Shown: one piece after another, positions 10,010 to 19,354 of the stretch
How positions within the stretch are numbered: the stretch's first letter is position 1
Layout of the letters: each line of letters opens with the position of its first letter
NCBI GenBank assembly: GCA_023433405.1
Contig: JAEZCT010000067.1
Coordinates: 14,109-78,108, forward strand
Source: Bacillota bacterium
Lineage (GTDB): Bacteria > Bacillota > Clostridia > Oscillospirales > Ruminococcaceae
Direction: 5' to 3'
Length of the DNA: 64,000 bases
The notes under the pieces: model-generated
Database searches by the model: none
Told to the model about the DNA's origin: nothing
The model's input: only the letters and a program-made list of their open reading frames with translations
Position numbers and translations under genes: made by a program

Positions 10010-11683
10010 TTAACCCTGCGGGCAGAGCAGAACCCCGCCCTTATCCGCGCTGGTCACCATGCTTTGGTACTTTTTGAGTACACCCGTTACCTCACGGGGC
10101 GGCTTTAGTACGGTGGTTTTCTTACGCTCCAGCATCTCCTCGGGGGATAGGCGCACGTTTAGGCTGTAAGAGGGGATGTCGATTTCGATGATATCCCCTT
10201 CCCGCAGGAGGGAGATGGGTCCGCCCAGCGCCGCTTCGGGGGAGATATGCCCAATGGCAGCACCCCTTGTGGCACCCGAAAAGCGTCCGTCGGTAATAAG
10301 CGCGACCTCTTTATCCAGCCCCATTCCCGCAATGGCGGAGGTGGGGGACAGCATCTCGCGCATACCCGGGCCGCCGGAGGGGCCTTCGTAGCGGATAACC
10401 ACCACATCACCGGGCTTGATTTGCCCCGCGAAGATGGCCTTGCTTGCCTCGTCCTCACCGTCAAACACCCGGGCGGGGCCGGAGTGCTTTAGCATCTCGG
10501 GGGCTACCGCGCTGCGCTTAACCACCGAGCCGTTTGGGGCAAGGTTGCCAAACAAAATCGCAAGCCCCCCCGTCTGGGAGTAAGGGTTCTCAATGGGACG
10601 AATGACCTCGGGGTTTTTGTTCTTTACTCCCTTTAGCAGGTCGCCCAGCGTACCGCCCGCCGTTACCGGCACCCCGGTATCGAGGTGGCCGGCCTTCGCA
10701 ATCTCCGCCATAACCGCCAGCACGCCGCCCGCGGCGAAAAGGTCCTGCATATGGTGGGCGCCGGCGGGGGCTAGGTGGCATAGGTTTGGGGTGCGGCTGC
10801 TCACCTCGTTAATCAGCTCAAGGCTAAAGTCCACATCCGCCTCATGGCAAATCGCCGCAAGGTGCAGCACCGTGTTGGTGGAGCAGCCCAGCGCCATATC
10901 CACCGCCAGCGCGTTTCGTATACTGCGCTCGTTTAGGATATCACGCGCGCGTACATTGCCGCGCACCAGCTCCATAATGCGTTCCCCTGCCGCTTCGGCA
11001 AGACGGGTACGGTGTGCATACACGGCGGGAATGCTGCCGTTGCCCGGCAAGGCAATACCCACCGCCTCGCACAGGCAGCCCATAGAGTTTGCGGTAAACA
11101 TACCCGAGCAGGAGCCGCAGGAGGGACAGGCGTTATCCTCAATATAAGCAAGACGCTCGTCGTCAATCTTACCCACGGTGTGGGCGCCCACCGCCTCAAA
11201 CACGCTGTTTAGGTCCATATACCTGCCGTCGTCGCCGCACAGGGAGAGCATTGGCCCGCCGGTGACAAAGATGCTGGGCAGGTTCAGACGAACCGCCGCC
11301 ATGAGCATACCCGGGGTGATCTTATCGCAGCTTGGCAAAAAGACTAAGCCGTCAAAGCAGTGTGCCATTGCCATACATTCCACGCTGTCGGCAATCACCT
11401 CGCGGGAAACTAAGGAGTATTTCATGCCGTTGTGACCCATGGCAATACCGTCGCAAACCGCAATGGTGTTAAATTCCAGCGGCGTTCCGCCCGCTGCCAG
11501 CACGCCGTCCTTGACGGCGCGGGATAGTCGGTCAAGGTGAGTGTGTCCCGGCACGACCTCGTTATAGGAGTTAACGATGCCGATGATGGGTCGGTTAATC
11601 TGCGCGTCGCTTAGTCCGTTTGCCTTTAGCAGCGAGCGCGACGGCGCGCGCTGTACGCCCTTTTTAATGTTGTCGCTGTTCAT
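10010..11683 (-). CDS. ilvD: Dihydroxy-acid dehydratase
   Basis: IlvD dehydrates 2,3-dihydroxyisovalerate and 2,3-dihydroxy-3-methylvalerate to the 2-oxo acids of valine and isoleucine. Iron-sulfur ligands are seen in P-S-C-D-K and [11 protein letters not shown]. About 557 residues is the normal length. The ATG at 11683 has AAAGGG at 9 bases; two upstream in-frame starts are too close to that site. It lies between ilvC and leuA in the same direction. A distant paralogue sits at 48147-49871 in a catabolic-looking context. Confidence 0.97.
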   Translation of the reverse strand: MNSDNIKKGVQRAPSRSLLKANGLSDAQINRPIIGIVNSYNEVVPGHTHLDRLSRAVKDGVLAAGGTPLEFNTIAVCDGIAMGHNGMKYSLVSREVIADSVECMAMAHCFDGLVFLPSCDKITPGMLMAAVRLNLPSIFVTGGPMLSLCGDDGRYMDLNSVFEAVGAHTVGKIDDERLAYIEDNACPSCGSCSGMFTANSMGCLCEAVGIALPGNGSIPAVYAHRTRLAEAAGERIMELVRGNVRARDILNERSIRNALAVDMALGCSTNTVLHLAAICHEADVDFSLELINEVSSRTPNLCHLAPAGAHHMQDLFAAGGVLAVMAEIAKAGHLDTGVPVTAGGTLGDLLKGVKNKNPEVIRPIENPYSQTGGLAILFGNLAPNGSVVKRSAVAPEMLKHSGPARVFDGEDEASKAIFAGQIKPGDVVVIRYEGPSGGPGMREMLSPTSAIAGMGLDKEVALITDGRFSGATRGAAIGHISPEAALGGPISLLREGDIIEIDIPSYSLNVRLSPEEMLERKKTTVLKPPREVTGVLKKYQSMVTSADKGGVLLCPQG

Positions 11684-11788
11684 CTTGACCATCCCTTTCA
11701 AAAAAAAGCTGGCGGCCTGCGGGGCCGTTAGGGGGAGTAAATGGAATAAGATATTGGGAGAAGGTTTTGGCGCGATTGTTGTTTATAG

Positions 11789-11820
11789 ATACCGTTCCGG
11801 CATCTGTGCAGGAACGGTAT
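11789..11820. other. Hairpin between ilvC and ilvD
   Basis: A 10-bp perfect inverted repeat (ATACCGTTCC with GGAACGGTAT) has a 12-base loop and lies 17 bases after the ilvC stop on the minus strand. No T run follows, so it is more likely an mRNA 3' stabiliser or partial attenuator than a full terminator. Confidence 0.45.
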
Positions 11821-11836
11821 TGCAACGAATGTTTTT

Positions 11837-12922
<1,086 letters not shown>

Positions 12923-13432
12923 CTAGCTTTTGCCTTCTGCCAGGCAGTAGTTGTTGCGGCCAATGGCGGTTACGCCGGTTCGGCAGATCTCCATAATATT
13001 GTAGGGTCGCAAATACTCCACAAAGGCGTCGAGCTTTGCGCGGTTGCCGGTGAGCTCCACGGTAATAATCTCCTGCGAAAGGTCGATGACCTTGGCGCGA
13101 AAGATTTGCACCGCCTCGGTGACCTCATGGCGCTTACCCGGGGCGATATGCAGCTTAATGATAATCAGCTCCCGCGAGACGGTGCTCTGCGCGTCCATAA
13201 GCTGTACGGTTTTCACATCCACCAGCTTTTCCAGCTGCTTTACAATCTGTTCCTTGACGTATTCGTCCCCGGTGGAAACAATGGTCATGCGGGAAACCTC
13301 GGGATCCTCCGTTACGCCGACGGTGAGGGAATCGATGTTAAAGCCCCTCTTTGAGAACAGGCCCGCGACTCTGGTGAGCACACCAAAATGGTTGGCAACC
13401 AGTATGGAAACGATAAATTGATCGTTGTTCAT
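12923..13432 (-). CDS. ilvN: Acetolactate synthase small (regulatory) subunit
   Basis: This ACT-domain regulatory subunit confers valine feedback control on IlvB. The N-terminal ACT domain begins F-I-V-S-I-L-V-A-N-H-F-G-V-L-T-R-V-A-G-L, and the second half matches the C-terminal domain of the family. At 169 residues it is the usual long bacterial form (also called ilvH in some species). AAAGGAC precedes the ATG. The gene starts 32 bases after ilvB. Confidence 0.94.
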   Translation of the reverse strand: MNNDQFIVSILVANHFGVLTRVAGLFSKRGFNIDSLTVGVTEDPEVSRMTIVSTGDEYVKEQIVKQLEKLVDVKTVQLMDAQSTVSRELIIIKLHIAPGKRHEVTEAVQIFRAKVIDLSQEIITVELTGNRAKLDAFVEYLRPYNIMEICRTGVTAIGRNNYCLAEGKS

Positions 13433-13464
13433 GGGTTTGACCGTCCTTTCTATCGTAAAGGCAG

Positions 13465-15126
13465 TTATTTTAAGATAATATCCTTAATGCTGCCCCCCGG
13501 CGGAATCATGGGCAGTACGCGCTCGTCGCTGTCAATGCGGCAATCCAGCAAAAACGGTCCCTTGTGGGCAAAGGCCTTTTGGACGGCGGGCTGCAATTCA
13601 TCCAGGGTGTTAACCGCAAGCCCCGCGCCGCCAAACGCCTCGGCAAGCTTTACAAAATCGGTTTTGCGGTTTAAAGAAGTCTGGCTGTAGCGCTTGCCAA
13701 AAAACTGCGTCTGCCACTGGCGAACCATGCCCAGGGCGTTGTTGTTAAGCACCACCACAATAACCGGCAGCTCGAAGCTTACCGCCGTGGCAAGCTCGGC
13801 AAGGTTCATATGAAAGCTGCCGTCGCTTGTAAACAGCACGGTTTTTTGCCTGCCGGTGGCAAGGCACGCGCCGATGGCGGCACCCAAGCCATAGCCCATG
13901 GTACCCAAGCCGCCGCTTGTGGAGAAGGTGCGCGGCGTTTGGAAACGGTAGTACTGCGCGGCCCACATCTGGTGCTGACCAACGTCGGTGGCAATAACGG
14001 TATTGGGGCTTGCGCAGTCGTTAACGGCAGCAATCACCGCCTGCGGGGTAAGCTCCCCCGCCCTCATGTCAATGCAGTTCTGGGGACAGGTGCGAAACTC
14101 CTCCACCTCGTCATGCCATTCGGGGCGCTCTGCTTTTTTCAGCTGGGAAAGAAGGGCGTTTAAAATACCCTTGATATCGCCGATAACGCCCGTATAAGCC
14201 GCGATGTTCTTGCCAATTTCGGCGGGGTCGATGTCGATATGAATGACGGTGCGTCCGCCCGAAAACTCGCGCTTGTTGCCGGTGGCACGGTCGGAGAACC
14301 GGGTGCCGACGGCGATGATGACATCGCATTTGGATAACGCGCGGTTAGAGGCAAAGCGCCCGTGCATTCCCACCATGCCAAGGTTGCGCAGGTTGTCGGA
14401 GGGGATGGCGGTAAGACCCATCATGCTAAGGCCGATAGGGGCGTCAATGCGCTCGGCAAGCTCCAAAAGCTCCGCCCCCGCCTCGGATGCGACCACGCCG
14501 CCGCCCGCGTAGATGTATGGGCGCTGCGCGCCCGCAATCAGCTCCGCGATATGGGCGCATTCCGCCGTTTTATCCCCCGCGGGCGTTAACGGCTCGGGGA
14601 ATTTCGGTTCATACTCGGTCTGAGAGGTCTGCACATCCTTGGGAATATCGATGAGCACGGGACCTTTTCTGCCCTCGTTGGCAATGCGGAACGCCTCGCG
14701 GATGGTGTCGGCGAGCTTCTCCACATCCTTAACAATGTAGTTGTGCTTGGTAATCGGCATCGTCACGCCGGTGATGTCTACCTCTTGAAAGCTGTCGCGC
14801 CCGATTAACGGGGTGGGTACGTTTCCTGTAATCGCGACCAGTGGGGTGCTGTCGAGGTAGGCGGTGGCAATGCCGGTTACCAGGTTGGTTGCGCCGGGGC
14901 CGGAGGTGGCGATAACCACGCCGGTCTTGCCGCTGACTCTTGCAAAGCTATCCGCCGCGTGTGCGGCTCCCTGCTCGTGGCAGGTGATATAATGGGTAAT
15001 TTTATCCGAGCTTTTATAAAGTTCATCGTAGATGTTAAGCACCTGCCCGCCCGGGTAGCCAAAGACGGTGTCTACCCCTTGTTCCAGCAGAGTTTCTATG
15101 AGAATTTGCGCTCCGGTCAGCATCAT
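13465..15126 (-). CDS. ilvB: Acetolactate synthase large (catalytic) subunit
   Basis: IlvB is the thiamine-diphosphate enzyme that joins two pyruvates, or pyruvate and 2-oxobutyrate. The catalytic glutamate lies in C-H-E-Q-G-A-A-H-A-A. The Mg/ThDP motif reads S-D-G-S-F-H-M-N and ends L-N-N, with serine where most members have glycine (G-D-G). All three domains are present (553 residues). The ATG at 15126, or the next codon at 15123, is preceded by AAAGGAAA. It is the first structural gene after a leader of about 560 bases with attenuator features. Confidence 0.96.
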   Translation of the reverse strand: MMLTGAQILIETLLEQGVDTVFGYPGGQVLNIYDELYKSSDKITHYITCHEQGAAHAADSFARVSGKTGVVIATSGPGATNLVTGIATAYLDSTPLVAITGNVPTPLIGRDSFQEVDITGVTMPITKHNYIVKDVEKLADTIREAFRIANEGRKGPVLIDIPKDVQTSQTEYEPKFPEPLTPAGDKTAECAHIAELIAGAQRPYIYAGGGVVASEAGAELLELAERIDAPIGLSMMGLTAIPSDNLRNLGMVGMHGRFASNRALSKCDVIIAVGTRFSDRATGNKREFSGGRTVIHIDIDPAEIGKNIAAYTGVIGDIKGILNALLSQLKKAERPEWHDEVEEFRTCPQNCIDMRAGELTPQAVIAAVNDCASPNTVIATDVGQHQMWAAQYYRFQTPRTFSTSGGLGTMGYGLGAAIGACLATGRQKTVLFTSDGSFHMNLAELATAVSFELPVIVVVLNNNALGMVRQWQTQFFGKRYSQTSLNRKTDFVKLAEAFGGAGLAVNTLDELQPAVQKAFAHKGPFLLDCRIDSDERVLPMIPPGGSIKDIILK

Positions 15127-15240
15127 AGCGTTTGTTTCCTTTCCTGTTGCGATTTTTGTTACACGTTATGCCGCGGGTTTCCGGCGCTCCGGTAATCCGC
15201 CCTTTGCATGACGCGCAGCCTTTTCTTGCGGCAGGCAGTC

Positions 15241-15342
15241 TTAGCTGGCGAACCCCGCACCGGAGCCGGTGACAGCGACAGATAGCGTTAGGACATCCCG
15301 CAGCGCGAAGACGCGCGCAACGAGGACGAAGGTGTTTTTCAT
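15241..15342 (-). CDS. Possible second ilv leader peptide (33 residues, Val/Leu-rich)
   Basis: A short frame on the ilv strand starts ATG with AAAGGGA about 11 bases upstream and ends TAA 115 bases before ilvB. Its first 22 residues carry five valines and three leucines (N-T-F-V-L-V-A-R-V-F-A-L, then D-V-L-T-L-S-V-A-V). It lies after the first leader peptide and terminator, in the same transcript. It could sense valine or leucine or couple translation to ilvB. No clear terminator follows it, so its role is speculative. Confidence 0.4.
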   Translation of the reverse strand: MKNTFVLVARVFALRDVLTLSVAVTGSGAGFAS

Positions 15343-15375
15343 GGCGTTTAGCGTCCCTTTCCCGGTTACCTTGCG

Positions 15376-15415
15376 CCTAATACCAATACCTCATTTATAA
15401 GGGATTGGTATTAGG
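15376..15415. other. Hairpin in the ilv leader
   Basis: A perfect 12-bp inverted repeat (CCTAATACCAAT with ATTGGTATTAGG) surrounds a 16-base interior. It lies between the attenuator terminator and the second small leader frame. There is no T run. The ends resemble those of the dispersed hairpin repeats (ATACTAAT), so it may be a repeat remnant. Confidence 0.5.
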
Positions 15416-15464
15416 CTCAGAGTTTTGCCCTTTAAAGTGGTAGCAACCAAAAAGCAGTAGCTGC

Positions 15465-15499
15465 AAAAAAGCCCTGCGGTGAGTGTTTCACTGCAGGGC
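15465..15499 (-). terminator. Rho-independent terminator inside the ilv leader (attenuator)
   Basis: Reading the minus strand, a 12-bp stem with one mismatch (15499-15488 with 15482-15471) and a five-base loop is followed directly by six T. It lies 50 bases after the stop of the Ile/Val/Leu-rich leader peptide and about 340 bases before ilvB, so it must be read through for expression. AGGGCC at 15545-15540, next to the leader stop codon, can pair with GGCCCT at 15500-15495 in the left arm. That pairing is a ready antiterminator. Confidence 0.82.
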
Positions 15500-15548
15500 C
15501 AACATGGTTTATTTGATTGCAAGGCGGTCTATTTTAACCGGCCCTTCA

Positions 15549-15656
15549 TCATTCCCTTGTTTGCAGCGCAACACAATTCGCATCATCACTAACTAGTCCG
15601 ACGACTAGAGCGATAATGACGATAATAATGTTGGCGATGGAAAACATCGGAATCAT
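15549..15656 (-). CDS. ilv operon leader peptide
   Basis: This is a 35-residue frame with AAGGAG 10 bases before the ATG. The central run N-I-I-I-V-I-I-A-L-V-V-G-L-V is almost pure branched-chain residues: seven Ile, five Val and three Leu in the whole peptide. It starts about 26 bases after the predicted transcript start and ends just before a terminator. This is the layout of ribosome-mediated attenuation known for ilv and leu operons. The hydrophobic stretch could also make it a tiny membrane protein, but its position favours a leader. It is too short for usual gene callers. Confidence 0.75.
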   Translation of the reverse strand: MIPMFSIANIIIVIIALVVGLVSDDANCVALQTRE

Positions 15657-15688
15657 CAAGGCGTTTCTCCTTGCGTTTAATTTTTATT

Positions 15689-15718
15689 AGTATAGCAGAT
15701 GGCAAAGCGGGCTGTCAA
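15689..15718 (-). promoter_or_regulatory. Promoter of the ilv-leu block
   Basis: On the minus strand TTGACA (15718-15713) and TATACT (15694-15689) are separated by 18 bases, which is a near-consensus vegetative promoter. The predicted start is near 15682, leaving a leader of about 560 bases before ilvB. Confidence 0.8.
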
Positions 15719-15989
15719 GGTATTTTACAGAGTTTTTATATTTATGTGGTGAGGTTAAAACGCGAACCGGGTAATGCTTATCCCATTTGAAAAAGGAGCA
15801 GGGATGATAAACCGTACAGCGGCGTAAGCATTGCCGCCACGCGGTTACTCATTTAATTGTGTCAGCGTGCCTTTGGCATTTTTAACAGGGTTCGGTATAC
15901 GTTGCGTTTTGTCTGCGATGTGTTATATTGTTATAGAGCGGTTGACCTTATAATAATTGAAAATGAAATTAAAAAAGGATAAAAAGCCT

Positions 15990-16640
15990 ATGGAGCTCAG
16001 TGAAATCAAGATAAAAAATAGGGCGGTTCGGTTTTTATACAGCAATCCTGAATGGGATGTAAGCATGAGCTTGATAAGGGGGAACAAAAACAACTACATC
16101 ATCGACACAGGGCTAGGGTCATTATGCGCCGAGCCGATGAAAAAGGCGATAAAAGGCGACGAAAAAATGACCGTCGTCATCAACACCCACCACCATTGGG
16201 ATCATGTGTGGGGCAACGGCGCCTTTCGTGACGGCATGATTGCCGCGCACACGCTGTGCCGGGAGCTGATTGCGAATAAATGGGACGAAATGCTGCAAAA
16301 AAACGGCAAGTACCGCACCGGCCAAGCGGAGCGGAGCCTGCCCGGTGTAGTATTTGATAAGGAGCTATATTTTGCGGAGGATCAAATCAGGCTTTTTCAT
16401 TCCCCCGGGCATACCCCCGATTCCATCAGCGTATTGGACGAAGCGGAGGGTGTGCTGTATCTGGGCGACAACGTGGGGGATACGCCCGAGGAGCCGGTAC
16501 CCAGTCTCTATTGCGAAAAGGCAGTATATATCAATACCCTACAAGAGTATCAGCGTCTGGATTATGATGTGTGTGTCTCCGGTCACAATGTGGTTTTGAA
16601 AAAGGATATTTTGAATAAGATTTTGTCCATGATGGAATAG
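15990..16640 (+). CDS. Metallo-beta-lactamase-fold hydrolase
   Basis: The metal site is complete: T-H-H-H-W-D-H, then S-P-G-H-T, L-G-D-N and a final S-G-H-N. The two-metal hydrolase is about 216 residues long. The substrate cannot be told. The frame is open from a TTG at 15957, but AAGGAT at about 15976 best serves the ATG at 15990. It is transcribed away from the ilv block. A radical-SAM gene follows after 35 bases. Confidence 0.85.
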   Translation: MELSEIKIKNRAVRFLYSNPEWDVSMSLIRGNKNNYIIDTGLGSLCAEPMKKAIKGDEKMTVVINTHHHWDHVWGNGAFRDGMIAAHTLCRELIANKWDEMLQKNGKYRTGQAERSLPGVVFDKELYFAEDQIRLFHSPGHTPDSISVLDEAEGVLYLGDNVGDTPEEPVPSLYCEKAVYINTLQEYQRLDYDVCVSGHNVVLKKDILNKILSMME

Positions 16641-16675
16641 GGCGTTTGGGTACTAAATAAAAAGGGGGCGGCAGG

Positions 16676-17626
16676 ATGTGCGCGGCTGCGCAAAATCCGT
16701 TTATTTTCTCGGATAATAACAAGCGCTATCACACCCTGCGCTACCATTTGGGTGGGCGGTTTTCCCATAGGGTATTTAAAGCGTCGCTGGACGGCGGGTT
16801 TACCTGCCCAAACCTTGACGGCACCAAGGGGACGGGGGGCTGTGCTTACTGCCTTTTTGGCGGCAGTGAGTTTACAAGCGGCGCGCTGGATGTTGCTTTG
16901 CAGATAAGGCGGGAGCTTGACCGGGTGCGCGCCAAATTTGCCGGCGCGGAGGTGATAGCCTACTTTCAGGCGCACACCAATACCTATGCGCCGGTAGAAC
17001 GGCTGAAAACCGTGTACGACACAGCGCTGTGCCAACAGGGAGTATGCGGGCTTAGCGTCGCCACGCGGTGTGACGCGCTGCCTGAGAATGTGCTGGATTA
17101 CCTCGCGGAGCTTGCAACCAAAACCTACCTGACGGTGGAGCTTGGGCTGCAGACGGTACACGACCGCACTGCGCGGCTTGTTTGCCGCGGGCACACCTTT
17201 GCAGAATTTCTGACGGCGTATTATGCCCTTCAATTACGCGGCGTTCGCGTCTGCGTTCACCTCATAAACGGTTTGCCCGGTGAGACGTTTGAGGACATGA
17301 CCGAGACCGCGCGGGTGGTGGGGGGCTTGCGTCCTGACGGGGTTAAGCTGCACCTTTTACACATCCTGCGCGGCACCACACTTGCGGATTGGTACGCGCG
17401 GGGGGAGGTTACCCCCATGACGCGGCAGGAATACATCCGCACGGTATGCGCACAGCTTGCCCTTTTGCCCCCTCAAACGGTAATAGAGCGGCTGACGGGG
17501 GATGGCGCGCGGGATACGCTGATAGCCCCCCTGTGGAGCCTTGACAAGGTAGCGACACTGGGCGGCATTGATAAAATGCTGGCGGAGCATAACCTGTGGC
17601 AGGGCAAAAATTATACGCCGGGTTAA
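16676..17626 (+). CDS. Radical-SAM protein of the YhcC/TIGR01212 family
   Basis: The cluster motif C-P-N-L-D-G-T-K-G-T-G-G-C-A-Y-C (C-x11-C-x2-C) and the N-terminal R-Y-H-T-L-R-Y-H-L segment are typical of the YhcC group. The length (316 residues) also fits. Its reaction is not established; a role in RNA or metabolite modification is usually proposed. AAAGGGGGCGG precedes the ATG. It ends 34 bases from the convergent HxlR gene. Confidence 0.88.
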   Translation: MCAAAQNPFIFSDNNKRYHTLRYHLGGRFSHRVFKASLDGGFTCPNLDGTKGTGGCAYCLFGGSEFTSGALDVALQIRRELDRVRAKFAGAEVIAYFQAHTNTYAPVERLKTVYDTALCQQGVCGLSVATRCDALPENVLDYLAELATKTYLTVELGLQTVHDRTARLVCRGHTFAEFLTAYYALQLRGVRVCVHLINGLPGETFEDMTETARVVGGLRPDGVKLHLLHILRGTTLADWYARGEVTPMTRQEYIRTVCAQLALLPPQTVIERLTGDGARDTLIAPLWSLDKVATLGGIDKMLAEHNLWQGKNYTPG

Positions 17627-17660
17627 GCTGCAAGAATTTCTCGATTTAAGGAAACTGGGA

Positions 17661-18008
17661 CTATACCCTGTTTTGCCCGCCCCAGTCGCACATCGCATCC
17701 AATACAGGAATAAGCGAACGCCCCCGCTCGGTGAGAATATATTCTACCTTGGGTGGTATTTGCGGGTACTCGGTGCGCAGGAGAATGCCGTCTGCCTCCA
17801 GCTCCTTCAGTGTCAGGCTCAGGGTTTTAAAGGATATGGTGCCGACCCTGCGTTTTAGCTCATTAAACCGCAGAACTCCGCATTCGGCCAGCCAGTACAT
17901 CAATATCATTTTGTATTTGCCGCCAATGATAGAAAGGGTATATCCGAAATCGGTGTCGGCAAGCGCAACACCGGTTTCCAGACAGCGTTCAGCGTTCATA
18001 TTAGCCAT
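17661..18008 (-). CDS. HxlR-family winged-helix regulator
   Basis: This 115-residue protein has the HxlR core: G-G-K-Y-K-M-I-L-M-Y-W-L, R-F-N-E-L-K-R-R-V-G-T-I-S-F-K-T-L-S, and the wing E-Y-x-L-T-E-R-G-R-S-L. A cysteine near residue 9 is common in redox-responsive members. An in-frame ATG at 17999 has slightly better spacing from GGGAG. It is divergent from a flavin reductase gene, the usual partner of such regulators, with an inverted repeat between them. Confidence 0.92.
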   Translation of the reverse strand: MANMNAERCLETGVALADTDFGYTLSIIGGKYKMILMYWLAECGVLRFNELKRRVGTISFKTLSLTLKELEADGILLRTEYPQIPPKVEYILTERGRSLIPVLDAMCDWGGQNRV

Positions 18009-18020
18009 ACTCTCCCTTGC

Positions 18021-18052
18021 GTAAGTATATGTAGTGAATGTGCATACTTTAC
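18021..18052. promoter_or_regulatory. Putative HxlR operator
   Basis: GTAAGTAT at 18021 and ATACTTTAC ending at 18052 form an imperfect inverted repeat in the 136-base gap between the divergent HxlR and flavoprotein genes. It is 12 bases upstream of the regulator start, consistent with autoregulation. This is inferred from symmetry and position only. Confidence 0.45.
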
Positions 18053-18144
18053 AGCGCTATTATTACACAGTAAAATGAAATAGGCAAGGCTACTGTATGA
18101 TGTTAAAGCAACAAATGCACGATGAGAAGGGAATGGGCACAACG

Positions 18145-18696
18145 ATGGCGAAGAACATACTGGTACTCACAGGCAGCCCCCGTAAGAACGGCAACAGTGA
18201 CCTTTTGGCGGAGGCATTTGTAAGAGGCGCCGAGGCAAAGGGTCATAGCGTCACACGGTATAACACCACCGCAAAGACCATAGGCGGCTGCCGCGCCTGT
18301 GATACCTGCTGGAGTAAGGGGCGGGCCTGCACCTTTGTGGATGGCTTTACCGAGCTGGAACCACTGCTCGAACAGGCGGAGACACTGGTTTTTGTAAGCC
18401 CCCTGTATTGGTTTGGGATGTCGGCGCAGCTCAAGGCCGCCGTTGACCGCATGTACGCGTATTCCCAGGATTTTCGCAAGGTTTCCTTGAAGATAACCGA
18501 AAGCCTGCTGCTCACCTGTGCCGCCACCGACGAGATGAAGGAGTTCAGCGGGGAGATTGAGACCTACCGGCTGATAGCAGAATACCTAAAATGGCAGGAT
18601 AGAGGCGTCCTTGCCGTACCCGGCGTGCAGAATAAGGGGGATATTCTCAAGACCGGCGCGCTGGAAAAGGCCGAGCGGATGGGTTACGCGCTGTAG
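18145..18696 (+). CDS. NADPH-dependent FMN reductase / flavodoxin-fold protein
   Basis: The flavodoxin-fold FMN site T-G-S-P-R-K-N-G-N-S-D is at residues 8-18 and P-L-Y-W-F-G-M-S-A-Q-L-K follows at mid-protein. The four-Cys stretch C-R-A-C-D-T-C-W-x4-C suggests an iron-sulfur flavoprotein or a disulfide. Length is 183 residues. The ATG at 18145 gives the normal N-terminus; earlier in-frame starts at 18097 and 18133 fit less well. Control by the divergent HxlR regulator is likely. Confidence 0.85.
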   Translation: MAKNILVLTGSPRKNGNSDLLAEAFVRGAEAKGHSVTRYNTTAKTIGGCRACDTCWSKGRACTFVDGFTELEPLLEQAETLVFVSPLYWFGMSAQLKAAVDRMYAYSQDFRKVSLKITESLLLTCAATDEMKEFSGEIETYRLIAEYLKWQDRGVLAVPGVQNKGDILKTGALEKAERMGYAL

Positions 18697-18779
18697 CCTT
18701 TTTTCAGGCTAGTAATAATTTCGCGTCACAATAAAACAGGCTGTGCAATTAACCGCAGGCAGCCGAACAGGATTTGCTG

Positions 18780-18808
18780 TTGACAACGCGGTGAAACAGA
18801 GCTATGAT
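18780..18808 (+). promoter_or_regulatory. Promoter of the sensory-hydrogenase module
   Basis: TTGACA at 18780-18785 and TATGAT at 18803-18808 are separated by 17 bases. The predicted start is near 18815, about 150 bases before the ferredoxin gene. A Rex-like palindrome lies just downstream. Confidence 0.7.
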
Positions 18809-18820
18809 TAATGTGTAACT

Positions 18821-18838
18821 TTGATAATTTATTAACAA
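18821..18838. promoter_or_regulatory. Rex-like redox operator
   Basis: The 18-bp palindrome TTGATAATTTATTAACAA differs at one position from the Firmicutes Rex consensus TTGTTAANNNNTTAACAA. It covers about +6 to +24 of the predicted transcript, a place where a bound repressor would block transcription. Rex senses the NADH/NAD ratio and commonly controls hydrogenase and fermentation genes. No rex gene is in the window. Confidence 0.6.
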
Positions 18839-18965
18839 GAAGTGGCGCTTTTTCTTGTACATAATACTAAGCCTCGCTTTAACAATTCAATAAAAACGGC
18901 TATGACAGTTTTAGAGTCTATAGAATAATTCACCATCACTTCACTGCGGACGAAAGGTTGATACC

Positions 18966-19253
18966 ATGATCGATATCTGTGTTTGTGTTGGAAGCTCCTG
19001 CCATATGCGCGGCTCTTATCAGGTGATAAAAACCTTTACCGAGCTTATTAAGGAGCACGGGCTCGACAACATGGTTACCCTTAAGGCATCCTTTTGCATG
19101 GGACGGTGCATGTCGGGTATTTCGGTTTCTGTGGGCGGCGAGCCGGTGGAAAACGTAGGCTATGTAAACGCCTTTGAGGTGTTTCACGCGCAAATTATGC
19201 CGACCATCGCCCGCCTGTGTGCGCAGCAGACGGCAGACGAGCAAAAGGAATAG
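18966..19253 (+). CDS. Thioredoxin-like [2Fe-2S] ferredoxin
   Basis: This 95-residue protein has the four cysteines of the NuoE/HydC-type [2Fe-2S] fold. One pair lies in C-V-G-S-S-C-H-M-R-G and the other in S-F-C-M-G-R-C-M-S-G. Such single-domain ferredoxins often sit beside [FeFe]-hydrogenases and pass electrons to them. The sensory hydrogenase gene follows within about 100 bases. The start has GAAAGG upstream. Confidence 0.88.
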   Translation: MIDICVCVGSSCHMRGSYQVIKTFTELIKEHGLDNMVTLKASFCMGRCMSGISVSVGGEPVENVGYVNAFEVFHAQIMPTIARLCAQQTADEQKE

Positions 19254-19354
19254 TGGCAAGTGTCCCGATGCTTGTTATACTACGCAAATTTTATACGAAT
19301 TGTTTTTGACAAAAACCCTATGGGCGCACGCGCCGGAAAGTGATGGTCCTGGCA

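Noticed and set aside
10593..11147. 184-codon plus-strand frame over ilvD
   Set aside because: Antisense shadow of the dihydroxy-acid dehydratase; no supporting signals.
15127..15720. T-box riboswitch upstream of ilvB
   Set aside because: No AGGGTGGNACCGCG-type T-box sequence or specifier-loop layout was seen; a leader peptide and terminator explain the region better.
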